Source: Peromyscus leucopus
Lineage: Eukaryota; Chordata; Mammalia; Rodentia; Cricetidae
DNA length: 64,000 nucleotides
Reading direction: 5' to 3'
NCBI RefSeq assembly: GCF_004664715.2
Contig: NC_051070.1
Coordinates: 43,265,456 to 43,329,455, forward strand
Below the pieces are notes generated by a model, which searched no databases, had not been told where the DNA came from, and saw nothing but the letters and a program-made list of their open reading frames with translations. This document shows positions 1-11,084 of this stretch, piece after piece (within the stretch, counting starts at the first letter, position 1; every line of letters begins with the position of its first letter). The position numbers and the translations under genes were made by a program.

Positions 1-1160
1 CAGAGAAAGCATAGGACAGTTGTGAGAAAGAAAACCAGTGCATTGAATTCATTGTACTAAGAATGAATGCTATCAATATGGATGTAGAGAAGAGAGCATT
101 CCTCTACCTCCCATCTCGAGTCCCCTCTTCCTCCTGACTCCCACCAAAACAAAGGGTAAAATCTGTTCTCATTTGCTGGTAGCCTCTGCCTGTGACTATA
201 ATGAGCCTTCCTTACCCCTTTTTCAAAAAGCATGTTGGACCCCTTGTCAGGAAAAAAATCTCTCATTAACAATGATTGCCTGTTGTCATGGCTACCTTTG
301 AAGGCTTCTATGGTGAGTTCTCTAGAAGACTCCTTACCAGAGGGGTTGTAACCTACAGAGCAGAGGCAGCAGTTCTCCCCAGCAGAGGGGTGACTTAGCC
401 GAGAGAACCAGCATCCCATTGTGCTTAGAAGCCGCTTTGTTCCTGGATGCCTCCCTGCTTTCAAACCTATATGGTAACCTCAGAGACACAAAGGCCTCAG
501 TGATGCCTCCACAATGAGATTATTGTAACAATAGTTTGATCAGTTCCTCTGCAAACACCTTTGTTGTAAGAAGCAACAAGCCTCTTGTTATTTGACAGCC
601 TCATAATATGACAAAGGGCTGCAAAGCGAGCACTGTTTTATTTATAAATATATAGCCCAACCTGGACTTCCCTTATAGTAAGGGGTCACCGAAACTCACT
701 TCAGTAACACAGCATCCCTCCCTGACAGCTTGGAAGCTGGTGTTTGTGCACTCCGTGGGTAACTCACCAAAGCTGTCCTTCCTGCACAGGTGCAGCATAT
801 GAGAAAGAGATATGAACTGATGTCACCTTAATTTAATCCTCCCGTTATAAAAAAAAAAATGACAAACACACTTTCACATGACTTCAGAAAAGAGCGCCCG
901 TAGAGTATGTAATACATACAAAGATAATGCAAAGATAATGAGATAATGAGACAAGGCTTGGTTTACAGATTGACAATGAAAGCTGTGTTTAAATGACCCC
1001 TTCACATCAGTTGTTTACATCCCTAGAAATCATCTAATTTTAATAACCAAGTGTAAAAGTTCAAATCAATTGGCAGCATGTACTCATTCTGAGCCTTTTG
1101 TTAATAAGTAGGCTAGAGCCCAGTCCGTGGAGAATAGCAGACCTTATCATGAGTTCTAAA
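1..1160. other. Non-coding stretch, no recognised gene or repeat
   Basis: I see no recognisable coding exon, SINE or LINE here. The stretch is AT-moderate, with an A/T-rich island around 636-655 and a short A run near 850. The one sizeable open frame (minus strand, 57-464) has no family resemblance that I recognise. It could be ordinary intergenic or intronic DNA. Confidence 0.6.
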
Positions 1161-1171
1161 GAAAAAAGAAA

Positions 1172-1350
1172 CTTCTGTGATCCCAGCACTCGGGAGGTAG
1201 AGGCAGATGAAGCTCTGGAGCTCACTGGCCATCCTGCCTTGCCTACTTGAAAAGCTTCAGGCAAATGAGACCCTGTCTCAAAATAAAAGATGGACACCGC
1301 CTGAAGAATGATACCATAGACTGACCTCTAGTTTGCACATCTGTGAATAC
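1172..1350 (+). repeat. B4-type SINE (B1-like body plus rodent tail)
   Basis: The B1 signature 'tcccagcactcgggagg' is followed by a degenerate right arm, 'gagaccctgtctcaaaa', and then a tail resembling 'acctctagtttgcac' leading into a CA microsatellite. This composite (B1 body, then a 'gacctctggcctccacatg'-like tail, then CA repeat) is common among rodent B4/RSINE elements. The 5' tRNA-like head is missing or too diverged to see. Confidence 0.6.
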
Positions 1351-1467
1351 ACACAACACAAACACACACACAACACACAACACACACACACACGCAATAC
1401 ATACATGTACAACAAAAACACACAACACACACACATACACACACGAATACATACATGTACAACACAA

Positions 1468-1502
<35 letters not shown>

Positions 1503-1503
1503 A
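1345..1503. repeat. Interrupted (CA)n microsatellite
   Basis: CA-rich tract with interruptions ('acacaacacaaac', 'gaatacatacatgtacaac' seen twice), ending in a pure CA block at about 1472-1502. The twice-occurring unit suggests an internal duplication within the microsatellite. It probably grew from the tail of the SINE just upstream. It generates spurious Cys/Val-rich or Thr/His-rich open frames. Confidence 0.95.
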
Positions 1504-1570
1504 CAGGGGGGAGGGAAGAGGAGGAAGAGAAAAGAAACAAAGAAAATCAGAAAAAAAAGAGGGGGGAAAC
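1504..1570. repeat. Purine-rich low-complexity tract
   Basis: About 65 bases almost free of pyrimidines on the plus strand, mixing GGGAGG, GAAGAG and AAAG units, directly abutting the CA repeat. Confidence 0.85.
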
Positions 1571-1824
1571 ACACAATTGCTAAAGAAAATGTCTAGTCAT
1601 TTTCAACAGCAGGCCCTTTCAGGGATTAAACAAGTTGAACACAATTCCAGCTGCATGAACCCTGAGCAAGTACTAAACAGACCATGGAGACCCACGTAGG
1701 TAGGTTAACTGGGAATAACTGACTACATGGTAAATGTCTGGAGGAGAAAGATCATATTGTGACTGTAGCACCTAGACAAATACCTACCACTTGGTGACCA
1801 ATAAGTGTACACTAAGGAAAATAC

Positions 1825-1857
1825 TGAATGAATGAATGAATGAATGAATGAATGAGT
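1825..1857. repeat. (GAAT)n tetranucleotide microsatellite
   Basis: Seven to eight consecutive GAAT units, with the last copy degenerating into 'gagt'. Confidence 0.95.
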
Positions 1858-2885
1858 CGATTTAATAAGAGTTGTGAAGGAAATTCACAAATGACTACTG
1901 AAGAAAGCACAAATTGTTTAAGTTAGTGTTGAAGAAAGGGAGGTGAATTTTAAGCAAGAAAAATTACATGAGTAGAAGCAGGAACCCCTGAATTCTCTAG
2001 GCCAGGATTATGCCCATGCCCTTGAAGTCTTGTGTAGTCAGACCTCAGAACTCATCCTTTTGGATCAAACTCATTCTTGGGTTACTGTTCTTCAGTCTGA
2101 CTCAGACCCCCCAAAAAAATCAACATTTCTAAGACCTTCCTATACCAGGAACTTCCTTGACTTAGCCAACCCATCATGATGCAGAAAATGTTAACACCAG
2201 ATTACAGATTTCAACCAAATTCTTACATTTTCAGTTGTAGAAAAAAAATCACAAAATATTGACAAAACACAGATTGAAACTAGTTTTAAAAAGCAATAAT
2301 GGAAGCCAGAGCAAACTTCTGCTCAAATGGCAAAGGAGAAGAGAGATGGTGAATGGTATAAATATTAGTCTTTAAGAGAAAGAGGAATTTTCAGACTGAT
2401 GAGATACCATGGTGTTCAGGAGAATTTCTTCTGTCAAGAAAAAGCCTGTATCACCTCCAAGGACTCACTAGGGAGACATCACATTTCTGCACCCCAAAAT
2501 GGGCTCTGCCCAGAGACCTGGAACCAAGGATCTGAAATTTCTCTTGCCATCTTCAGACTACACTGAGACACTCCATCTCTTCAGTTCTCCTATATTCATT
2601 TTGCATACATTTTGAATACTGTGAAATGTTTTGTCTTCAAAGACCAGGTAAGTTGGCTTCTCCAACCAGAAGCAAAATGTTTTCTATTCTTACTTCTTTG
2701 CTCCATTGCTAAAGTTCTGCTTGCCTCACATCCAAGCCAGCTGAGTTCTTAGCAAGACCTGCTTTCTTCATAGCTGATTGCATGTGCCTAACCACATACA
2801 CTTCTCACTGTGAGAAAGATACAAGTTCTTGCTGGACCTGAGATGTTGCCACCAAGAGGTGCAGAGTTTAGCAATTTTAGCCTCT
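1858..2885. other. Non-coding stretch, nothing recognised
   Basis: No recognisable coding sequence and no young repeat. Several short A runs (2110, 2243) are present but no clear SINE structure goes with them. Confidence 0.5.
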
Positions 2886-2887
2886 CC

Positions 2888-3230
2888 AGATTTAGTCAAA
2901 CATTCATTGCTATAACAAAATACTTGAGATAGTTGTATTGAAAAGGAGGAAAGCCTGGTTTGATCAATGGTTTTAAGTGTCAGTCCACAGTCACTGGGCA
3001 CCATTGCTTTGGGACTTGTTGGAAGGCCGCTCACCTTCCTTGCCACTAGAGAGCACTAGAGGAGATCATTGTCTCACAATACCCTTTGAGGATATACCTA
3101 CAATAATGTAAAGTTCCCATTGATATTCATCTTTTAAGATTTCTAGCACGTTCTAGTAACTCCAAGCTGAAGAACGAACATTGAACACATGGGCTTCTGG
3201 AGGACATGCCACATCTGAACTATAAGGCAT
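2888..3230. repeat. Old LTR-like interspersed repeat (family not assigned)
   Basis: It opens with 'cattgctataacaaaatact' and ends with 'gaacacatgggcttctgg' and 'catctgaactata'. I recognise this as a common non-coding mammalian/rodent repeat with the general look of an old LTR. Related but diverged sequences appear to lie at 29860-30240, 33390-33720 and 62825-63190. I cannot name the family without a library search. Confidence 0.45.
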
Positions 3231-3282
3231 GCCTTTAGCTTTTTTTGTCTCCATCATTTCCCTAAGAAAATCTTCTCAAGAC

Positions 3283-3795
3283 CTGTGTTATGGTCAGAAT
3301 ATTTATGTTCCCCCAAATTCTCGTGTTCAAATTCTAACCCCAATTATAATGATAGTAGGAGGCAGGCATTGGAGAGGTAATTCAATCATAAGGGCAAAGC
3401 CTTCATGGTGAGAATAATATCATTCTTTAAAAAGAAAAAAAAAAGGCACCAGCGAGGTCTTGAACCCTCTTTCCACCATGTAAGAATGCATCAAAACCTT
3501 GAAGAACACAGAAGAGGCCTCTACCAAAATCTGACCTGATATCAACCAAGTATGAGAGGTCTCTAGATGTGGGACCTTGTGTGATTTGGAGGCCTCCTGC
3601 CCATGAAGGTGATCTGGGTATGCTGAAATGAATCTAATTCATTCTGTGAGGGTTAAGGGAGTTTCTGCAGGAGGAAAAATCTCCAAATGCAACTTGAAAC
3701 ATTTTCTAATCTCGGCCACCAGAATTAGGAGTAAACTTCTGTTGTTAATAAGCCACCAACTCTGTAGCACTTTGATTTATCTGGTAAAAACTAAG
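3283..3795 (+). repeat. MLT1/MaLR-like LTR, plus orientation, carrying extra sequence
   Basis: The 5' part ('ttatggtcagaatatttatg', 'cccccaaattctcgtgttc') and the 3' part ('cttctgttgttaataagccacc', then 'ctgtagcactttg') match the start and end of MLT1-type MaLR LTRs as I know them. Between them lies a segment (3541-3722) that I do not recognise from MLT1 and that recurs at 5241-5432. The element is highly diverged, which suggests an old insertion. Confidence 0.6.
3541..3722 (+). repeat. Local direct duplication, copy 1
   Basis: This interval and 5241-5432 share long similar runs: 'ggaggcctcctgcccatgaa', 'gaatctaattcattctg' and 'aaatctccaaat' in the same order and spacing, with scattered substitutions and small indels. 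By eye the identity is roughly four bases in five. Both copies point the same way. Confidence 0.75.
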
Positions 3796-3937
3796 ATAGT
3801 CTTCAAATACTACCCCCAACCAAGATATCCAAATTCTGCATTTGATTTACTTAGAAGCAAGACAATCTACGAATTGAAAAGGGAAAAGTTCTCTAATTGC
3901 AAAATAACATCTCAGTCCTGGGCTTCACAAAATGGCA

Positions 3938-4158
3938 ACCACTAGCCATATATGGTGTTTGGACACCTGAAATATGTTTGTCCAAACTAAGATATAAAAA
4001 ATATGTTGAATTTCAAAATAGCATAAAAAAAGGACTAAAATTATCTTAGTAATAATTGTACATTGACCTCATGTTGAAAGAATAAGTTTTGAAACCTTGA
4101 GTGAAATAAAATGTTTTATTAAAATTTGTTTCATCTATCCTTACTTTTTATTCAGCTG
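3938..4158 (-). mobile_element. MER3 hAT-Charlie DNA transposon remnant
   Basis: The reverse-complement MER3 landmarks are visible: 'ccactagccatatatggt', a central AT-rich core with 'attgacctcatgttgaaa', then 'aaataaaatgttttatta' and 'aaaatttgtttcatctat'. MER3 is a non-autonomous hAT-Charlie element with no coding capacity. The opposite-strand copy is at 8315-8570. Confidence 0.65.
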
Positions 4159-4207
4159 CTAAGAACTTTTTATCCCATCTGTGGCTCACATTGCATTTCC
4201 ATTGCAG

Positions 4208-4480
4208 AGAAAACTTCATGATACGCTGTGTAGAGGATATTGGAGACCAACAGAGAGCCAGAGCTGTACCAGTGTCTCCCTCACAGAAAGTCAGCCAACC
4301 AGCTGAGCTGCCGTCACAGGACTTGAAACTAGAATTTCTTCACAAGTGTTCAGTGTTATGGAAGTTATCTCTAAATAGACTCAAGATGAAAGCAGATGTT
4401 TTCCTTTGTCTCCAAAAGCTTATCATAAGAGAAAAATGGAAACCGTGGCAATGATATTTGAGACCAAGTAGATGTATCAG
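4208..4480 (+). other. Candidate exon with consensus splice sites (probably non-coding)
   Basis: A pyrimidine-rich acceptor, 'ttgcatttccattgcag', ends at 4207, and a strong donor, CAG|GTAAGA, begins at 4481. Together they define a 273-bp interval that is not inside a repeat I recognise, although a MER3 remnant ends about 50 bp upstream. A frame crossing the acceptor runs from 4191 to 4454 (87 residues) and looks like no protein family I know, so a non-coding transcript exon is the more natural reading. A second good acceptor, 'acctttctctcctcag', ends near 4852. Splice-like sites arise by chance in long sequence, so this is only a candidate. Confidence 0.25.
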
Positions 4481-5240
4481 GTAAGAATTCTTTCTCCAAA
4501 AGCAATCACATGCAATTTATCTGATTCCCACATGCTTGAAGATGAAGAGACTTCACACAAATGTCTATGCTTGGGGCTCCTTAGGGGAGGAAAGGAAGAG
4601 CGCATGACCCAGACATGATACTCCTCATGGTCACGGTGAGCTTAAGCTGTGGGACATCAGCCCTTCTAGCTGGCACACACCCAGATAGGCACAGTTCCTA
4701 GGATCCACACTTGATTTGTCCCTTTTGTGCAGGTGTCTGCCCTTGGGGATTCAATCATTACTTTAAGATTTCAAATTCGAACTAGAAATTTTTCTTTAAA
4801 AAAAAAAAGAATGCAATAATTTGCATATTGCATTTACCTTTCTCTCCTCAGGAGATAATGTGAGAAATGTACTTCCAAGTATAACAGGGTCTATAACAAA
4901 ACTTCAGATCTGTAAATTCTGGGAAACCACACCACCAGGAAGCCAATCGTAAAGCTGTTATTTAAATGGAACAAAAGCTAATGAATCACTAAATGAAGCA
5001 ATGTCCACACAGGTGCAGAAAAATTTTACAAGCAAATTTCACAAAACAATTGAATAGCTCTGCCCCCATCTGTGATTATGTGGGAGGATATTGGCTTATC
5101 CTCCCCGGTCCTCACTGGGCACTCTTTAGCTTACCCAGCCAACACTTACTGGAATGACTTGGCCCTTGTCCGGCACAAAGCAAAATTAAAAGAATGTAGC
5201 CCCCCTATCCAAAAATTAATTTAGAAATTTAGGTCAGCGA
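4481..5240. other. Non-coding stretch, nothing recognised
   Basis: Apart from the splice-acceptor-like site near 4852 and an A run at 4799-4808, I see no repeat or gene that I can name. Confidence 0.5.
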
Positions 5241-5432
5241 CAGCAGTGCCTTAAACCAAGTTTGAGAGCCCTCTAGATGTGGAGCCTTGTGTGACTTGGA
5301 GGCCTCCTGCCCATGAAGGTAATCTGAATGTACTGAGGTGAATCTAATTCATTCTGGAAGGATTAAGAAAGTTCTTACTGGAGGGAAAAAAAATCTCCAA
5401 ATTAGACTTGACATATTTTCTAATGCATATCA
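5241..5432 (+). repeat. Local direct duplication, copy 2
   Basis: Second copy of the segment at 3541-3722. Here it is not flanked by recognisable MLT1 3' sequence, so either only the inner segment was duplicated or the flanks have decayed. Confidence 0.7.
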
Positions 5433-6010
5433 TCAAAACCCAGACTGAGTAGCATCAGGCAGAAGGGTATACAGAACTGGCACCTCTGTGCCCATCAAGA
5501 AACAATTGACAACTCACTGTTGGGACCTCAAGGACCCAGAAATACTGTGATATCAGGGCCAGAGGCTCATCTAATTTAATCACATTGCAAATTTTTTTGC
5601 GTTTCAGTTGCTATATAATGATATTACACGCTTTCATATTTTCTTGGTGTATGCAAATCTTGCTACTGTACTTAGAATGGCTATGGCTTTGATGTCATCA
5701 TGAAAATTTTATGAGATTATTTTTAAATAAGTACATTTGTACAACACTAACCTGAATTTTTTAAGCGTAGTGCTTTGTTCCAAGCCTCTGGTGATTAGAC
5801 TAACCATTACCAAATACAAATAGTCTACACCCCACCTTGACCCCATACCTCTCCTCCTCTCCCTGGGACAAATGTTTCCACTTTACTGTGCCTCTCCTTG
5901 GTTATGTTTCCATTTTGTGTGCATATGTGTTTAGGATTATATTGAGTTCCCGGACCTTCTAGAGTGGAGAAAAGAATAATATGCAGATTTGATTTGTAAA
6001 AAACTGTTCA
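5433..6010. other. Non-coding stretch, nothing recognised
   Basis: AT-rich single-copy-looking sequence without recognisable coding or repeat content. Confidence 0.5.
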
Positions 6011-6011
6011 T

Positions 6012-7335
6012 TTAATTACAAATATTTGATGAGAGTTCTATATACCAGGGGTTATTCTAGGTCCTGGGGGATACAGAAACAGAACTAATGAACTCTGCTT
6101 TCATGGATCTGGTGGGCACGTTAAGTAAGTAAAATAAACGCCATAGGAAATGAAGAAATAGGGGAAGGAAGTAGAAGATGCAACAGGTAGGGGCTGCATG
6201 TCCAAGCAGACTGGTCAGGGAGCATCTCCACCAGGAGTCACAGGTAGGGAGGAAACAAGGGAGAAAGACATGGGGCGGTCTGAAGAGAAAGCACTCCCCA
6301 AAAAGTAAGTGCGACACCTGGGAGAGGCGTGCCCCTGGACACAGCAAGGAGGCCAGTATGGCAGTCAAGGAATGAGTCGGAGGAGAGTGGTATGAGCTCA
6401 GCAGCCATCTTTAATGCCATTATGAGGATTTGGATTCCTGCTCTGGGTATGTGGAAGTTGTATGAGTACAGAACCAAGTCTGACTGACATTCTGGCTGGA
6501 TCTGCTCTGCTGAGATCAGAGAGTCCTGAGCAGAAATCAAAGTGGGAAACTGGGGTGAGGACCCCTGAGCTAATCCTGGCAGGGAATGATTGGGTTTCAG
6601 ATCAGGCGACAGGTGACCAGCTCTGGAGACAACACTGAGACATGGTCACATTCTGGATGAGACACTTGGTGAAAACTCTAGTCTGTGGGGGAGCTGAGGG
6701 GAGAGGATTCAGGGAGACTCTGAGGTACCCGCATTCAGCAAACAGAAGGAGGAAGTTGGCAACTGAAACGGAGACCACAAAAGGAGCACATTTGGAGGTG
6801 TAAAGTTGAAGATGGCTTTTAGATACCCAAGCACAGATAAAATGTAAGTGTTGCGTGTGATTCTGGAAGTGAGAGAGACCTATGCACATGATAAAGATTG
6901 GATAATTTTTAACATATTGGTGATGCTGAAAATAGCGAAACTCAATGAAAGCAGCAATAAGTACCAATAAAAAAGAAAAGACATGTGGGATCTTAAATCT
7001 GGAAAGATCTAAGAGTTAAAATCCAGACAGTGCAGAGCTCTCTGCCTAGGACACAGATAGGAGTGCCCATGAGGTCAGAGGAAAACCAGGCAGCTGTGAC
7101 GTCCTTGGAGCCAAATGAGGAAAGAATTTCAAGGAGGAGAGAGCAATCAACTGTGTCAAATGACTCAGCTGGGCCAAGGGAGATGCGGAGGCTAAGAATT
7201 GACACCTGAAGGTGTTGCATGTCGGTCATAGTGACCTTTACGAGCCCAGTGCCAACAGAGTCTGATGGACCTAGAAATATAATGAGGGGATTAATAGTGA
7301 AACAAGTTGTGGACACCAAAGATAGGCAACTCTGA
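6012..7335 (-). mobile_element. L2 (LINE-2) remnant, minus orientation
   Basis: Read on the plus strand, this is the reverse complement of the L2 3' half. The terminal 'ctatataccaggggttattctaggtcctggggatac'-type motif comes first (6035-6075), then 'tgctttcatggatctggtgg', and further in 'aaggaggccagtatggc'. The region around 7080-7230 ('aaaaccaggcagctgtgacg', 'tttcaaggaggag', 'caatcaactgtgtcaaatg') corresponds to antisense L2 ORF2 C-terminal sequence. The copy is old and highly diverged, and no reading frame survives. The open frames annotated here on either strand are chance. Confidence 0.75.
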
Positions 7336-7343
7336 GAAGACTT

Positions 7344-7365
7344 AAAAAAAAAAAAAAAAAAAAAA
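7344..7365. repeat. (A)22 homopolymer
   Basis: Uninterrupted run of A immediately after the L2 remnant. No SINE body is visible directly upstream, so it is a simple run rather than a clear retroposon tail. Confidence 0.9.
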
Positions 7366-8310
7366 GCACCAGACACTAGGACCAAGTGAGATACTGTATA
7401 AAAAAATTTGAATTTATGAGCACTACATAAATACTGGGTATGATTTTAAGAACTAAAACCTATCGTGTACTAAAAACATGGCTTGAAAATGTCAGCTAGG
7501 CTAAAGAATTATTGTATTCGATTAGAACTTTATTACCCTCCAAATACCATGTCCTTACTACACCCATGCCTATTGGAAGCAACCACTAAATCCTCAAGAA
7601 GTCAGAATTGAGAATTCTAGTGACAGTTAGGCAAGGCTTGTTAAGTTCCTCCACCCCACTTAGTTATACAATCAGCCCACAAAGGGCTGGATGAGGAAAA
7701 AATGAGACTTCTACACACAAAGGGAAGCTGCAATTAATCTCCCTGAGGGGGAAAAAATGAGGAAGGTTCTTTGTTCCCTCAGATTGTAAAGATTCTTGGG
7801 GAAATTCTGAAGCTAATCGGTACATCATGCTTGATCTCCTGTTCAAACACAAGGAGGAATTTCCAGCACCAAAGTGTCCTTCCCTACTGTTCGGAAGAGT
7901 AAACACCCCAGTGGCACCAGAGGAGGTCATTCATTGCTCAAAATGGAGTTTGCCCAGTTCTGTTCCAGATGTCATGTTAAACTTTGGTGAAAATGTGAAC
8001 ACAGGAGTTCAGTGTGCCTGCAAGAATGAGTCCTCAGGCTTAAAACGAGGTGCTCCATCCCAGATTACTCCATCTTTGGGGATTACTCCATCTTAGGGGG
8101 TCCACAGACCCCTGGCAGCTAGACCGGGAGAGCTGTGGAGTTGCACCTGGAGCAGAGGACTTGAGCTGAGGCTGAAGAGGACAGATGTCACGGATCCATT
8201 CACTAATCTGTTCTTTCAGCAGATGTGACTGACAGTATGTTCCAGGCCATCAGAGACCAAGACAACTGGAACATGAACCACAAATGCAAGCTGTCTTCAA
8301 TTTACAAGTG
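7366..8310. other. Non-coding stretch, nothing recognised
   Basis: It contains a 'gattactccatcttgggg' unit repeated in near tandem at about 8062-8100. Otherwise I recognise no repeat or gene. Confidence 0.5.
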
Positions 8311-8314
8311 GCCA

Positions 8315-8570
8315 CATGAAACAGGTGATTAAAATTAATAATATGTCTTATTTAAAACCATAGATCCTAAGATGTGTTTCAACAAGTTGTCAAAACTAAA
8401 AAGCAAAGACAAGAATATTCAACTACTTTATTTTTGGTACCAAGTCTTTGAAATCCAGGGTAGATTTTGTAGTTCCTGTATATCTCAATTCAGAGGTGCC
8501 ATAACAAGTGTTCAGTAGCCACCACTGGTTAGCAGTGGCTTCGGCAGACAGTGCAGCTCTAGACACGAAG
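8315..8570 (+). mobile_element. MER3 hAT-Charlie DNA transposon remnant
   Basis: MER3 landmarks appear in order: 'gaaacaggtgattaaaatta', 'aataatatgtcttattta', 'accaagtctttgaaatcc', 'atatctcaattc', 'aagtgttcagtagccac' and 'ggcagacagtgcagctcta'. It is non-autonomous and lies on the opposite strand to the copy at 3938. Confidence 0.75.
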
Positions 8571-8629
8571 ATCCCACAAAAGCAAAGTATACACCCTACC
8601 TACAGAGCAAGAAGCTAGTAGACTGTTAG

Positions 8630-9258
8630 GGATAAAGAGGACTCAGTCGGTACTGGGCTCCACAACTCTGCACATCGATGGCTTTTGGTCATCCGTAATG
8701 GTCTCTGTCCATGGCAAAGAGAAATCTCCTTGATAAGGAATGAGGACTGCACTTATCTATGGATACAAGTGTCCATATACATACACCACAGAACTACACC
8801 TACGGCTCAGGGATCATGGCAGAAGAGGGAAGCAGAGACTGTAAGAGACAGAGGAATAGGGACTTTATGATGAGATTATGTCTCTTAGAATGTCAGTAGC
8901 TACCCATAATGTCTCACCAACATGACTGCCTAAAAGTGACCTAAAAACATGACCTGAACAGGAGCAACAACAGACATGCTAATGTGGATGGGGAAGAATC
9001 AACCAGGCCTCAACCCTACACAAGGAACTACAGACAACTAAGGAATGCTGAAAGCAGGAGAAACAGGTTTTCCTGGGGAAGAACTTACCAATTCATTATC
9101 CAACACCAAATGGTCAGTCCTGAAAACATAATACAAGTAACATTATACAATACTGAACATGTTCTATCTATATATTTATGAAAGGGAGGGAAAGGGAAAG
9201 GGAGAGATGATATAATTATATTAAATCTCAGAGAATAAAAACGATATTTTAAAAAGAG
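8630..9258 (+). mobile_element. Rodent LINE-1 3' UTR fragment
   Basis: The sequence runs from 'tggtctctgtccatggcaaagag' through 'aggtttcctggggaag'-like and 'aagtaacattatacaatact' motifs to a purine tract, 'agggagggaaagggaaaggg', then 'atgatataattatattaaat' and 'agaataaaaacg'. This order matches the 3' end of older murine-type L1s (Lx-like). There is no ORF2, so it is a 5'-truncated insertion or the remains of a longer copy. Confidence 0.65.
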
Positions 9259-9339
9259 GACTCAAATAAGGAAACAGACTATTAGGAGCCAGTTCAAATT
9301 GAATTAAAGGTAACATGTTAGTGGAGTGTCAGAAAGTAG

Positions 9340-9740
9340 CACCCATCAAATCTGAGCAAGTAGGAGTCAGAAAGTCAGTTGAGGAAGTGAAGTCTTAGCC
9401 CCCTTAGTAAGTAACAATCCTAAGAACTGGGACACAGAAAGGGGGGCAGGAAAAGAGATGAGGACAAAGAGAGAGCATGTGCGGTGTCTGAGAATAAGAA
9501 AGAAAATGGCCTTCTCTGGGAGCTCCACACTGTTCATTAGTGATAGACCGTAGAGTCTAAAAAGGAGTGAAAACCAAGACCTCAAAGCGAAGAAGAACCA
9601 AACCATGAAGGGCTTTGTGAAGCGTGGTGAAGAGATGAGGCTGCCTCCATGGTGACGAGAATTCTTAAGGAATTTTGAGTAGGGCTTCTTGACTGCCTGT
9701 TTTCTAAGCCCCTCTGCTTAAATGAGGAATAAAAAAAAAA
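9340..9740 (-). mobile_element. L2 (LINE-2) remnant, minus orientation
   Basis: The plus strand shows antisense L2 landmarks such as 'accatgaagggctttgtgaa' and 'cttaaggaattttgagtagg'. In L2-derived sequence these correspond to the 'tagggccttgtaggcc ... gggttttgagcagagg' stretch. The B1 and GA tract that follow lie at its right edge. Confidence 0.55.
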
Positions 9741-9756
9741 AAAAAAACTGTAGGCG

Positions 9757-9901
9757 AGCTGGGCGGTGGTGGTGCATGCCTTTAATCCCAGTACTCAGGA
9801 GGCAGAGGCAGGCAGATCTCTGTGATTTCAATGCCAGCCTGGTCTTCATAGTGAGTTCCAGGACAGGCTCCAAAGCTACACAGAGAAACTCTGTCTCAGT
9901 G

Positions 9902-9903
<2 letters not shown>
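9757..9903 (+). repeat. B1 SINE
   Basis: Full-length-looking B1: 'gagctgggcggtggtggtgc', 'gcctttaatcccagtactc', 'aggcagaggcaggcagatct', and the right end 'aagctacacagagaaact' then 'ctgtctc'. This right-arm variant is the one I associate with cricetid B1s. Its tail has become the GA microsatellite that follows. An A run (9731-9747) lies just 5'. Confidence 0.95.
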
Positions 9904-9971
<68 letters not shown>

Positions 9972-9998
9972 AGAGAAAGAGAGAGAGAAAGAAAGAAA
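9902..9998. repeat. (GA)n microsatellite
   Basis: About 95 bases of GA dinucleotide with a few AAGA/AAAG interruptions at the 3' side, expanded from the B1 tail. Confidence 0.97.
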
Positions 9999-11084
9999 CT
10001 GCAGGAGAATGAGAGGCTTTAGGATCCTCTACTGGCTGGCAGCAGAGCTAAGAACTCCAGTCATGACCCTGACCCCAAGAGGCCCTTCCACTGCACACTT
10101 AGTAGAACACAGGTGTGTCAGAGCAGAAAGGGGGGATGCCATTGTCCTACACATCAGATGCAGATCACAGAGTGAATCACAGGAGGAGATGAAGCAAGAG
10201 GATTAAGAACTAACCCCCTGCAGAAGAAAAAGAAGCTGTGTAATTGTCCGGAACAGACATAAATGGCCAAGGACCAGCACAGCTCACCTGCCTAAGCCCA
10301 GGCGAGTGTGAGGAGAGAAGCCCCACCTCTGATAAGGAGAGAAAGTACAGAGGTGGTTGTGGCCAACAGCCTTGGGAGCTGTCGGCTATAACACAGGCTG
10401 TCTTGGAAAACAAGGACGACGAGATCATCCAGCCCAGAAATCCAGCAAGTGAAATAAGGAGTCTGGAATGCAGGCATGTTTTGATAGGAAAGTAACATTT
10501 AAGCCGGACACAACCAGAAGGCAGATTGTCCTCTCCCCTAGCCCACTAGAGACAAAGGGCTCAGGGACTCAGGCACTCAGCTCAGCCAAATGTAAAATGG
10601 GTTGAGGAGGAACATCATTTCTCTAATGACATCCAGGAGTTCGGAACCCATGTCCCCTGGCTCCTTGCTCACTAGGATGTGAAAAATGGTTGAAATCAAA
10701 GCTCCTTGTCACTCAGATGTTTGGCTTCCTTCTCTGTGTCAATGAGTTCTCAACTCTACTATTACCCTTTTAAACACAAATACCTCCAGGAAGGTTCTAA
10801 TCTCAAAATACCATCCATTCACAGAGAGTAACTGAAATAAATCAGGAATTGGCTGCTGGTCCCAAGAAAAGTTACTGATCAGGAGCCAGTTTGTAAACTC
10901 TCACCCTCCACCCGTTCCCCACTCCCAGACCACCAGTGATAAAGGGATCCAAGGAAGCGGGACACACAAAAGTCAGCTTTGTCCCTCTTATCAAGTTTCC
11001 TGGAACTAGGCCTGAGGCCGTAAAGCAAACATGTACCTAGTGCCTAATGCACAGCAGGCACGATGCCAACATCTGAAGAGTTGA
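9999..11084. other. Non-coding stretch, no gene recognised
   Basis: Part of 10000-10250 may be further antisense L2, but the similarity is too weak to claim. Open frames of 65-96 codons occur on both strands with no familiar motif. Confidence 0.45.

Noticed and set aside
1243..1699. Open frames of 70-118 codons rich in Cys/Val or His/Thr
   Set aside because: They are translations of the CA microsatellite and its flanks. No domain, and the same pattern appears at every CA/TG tract.
6057..7385. Several 100-130 codon minus-strand frames in a row
   Set aside because: They lie within an L2 remnant. Frames are inconsistent and do not read as L2 ORF2.
9722..10012. 96-codon frame with an (RE)n tail, superficially like an RS/RE-domain protein
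   Set aside because: It is B1 plus GA microsatellite translated.
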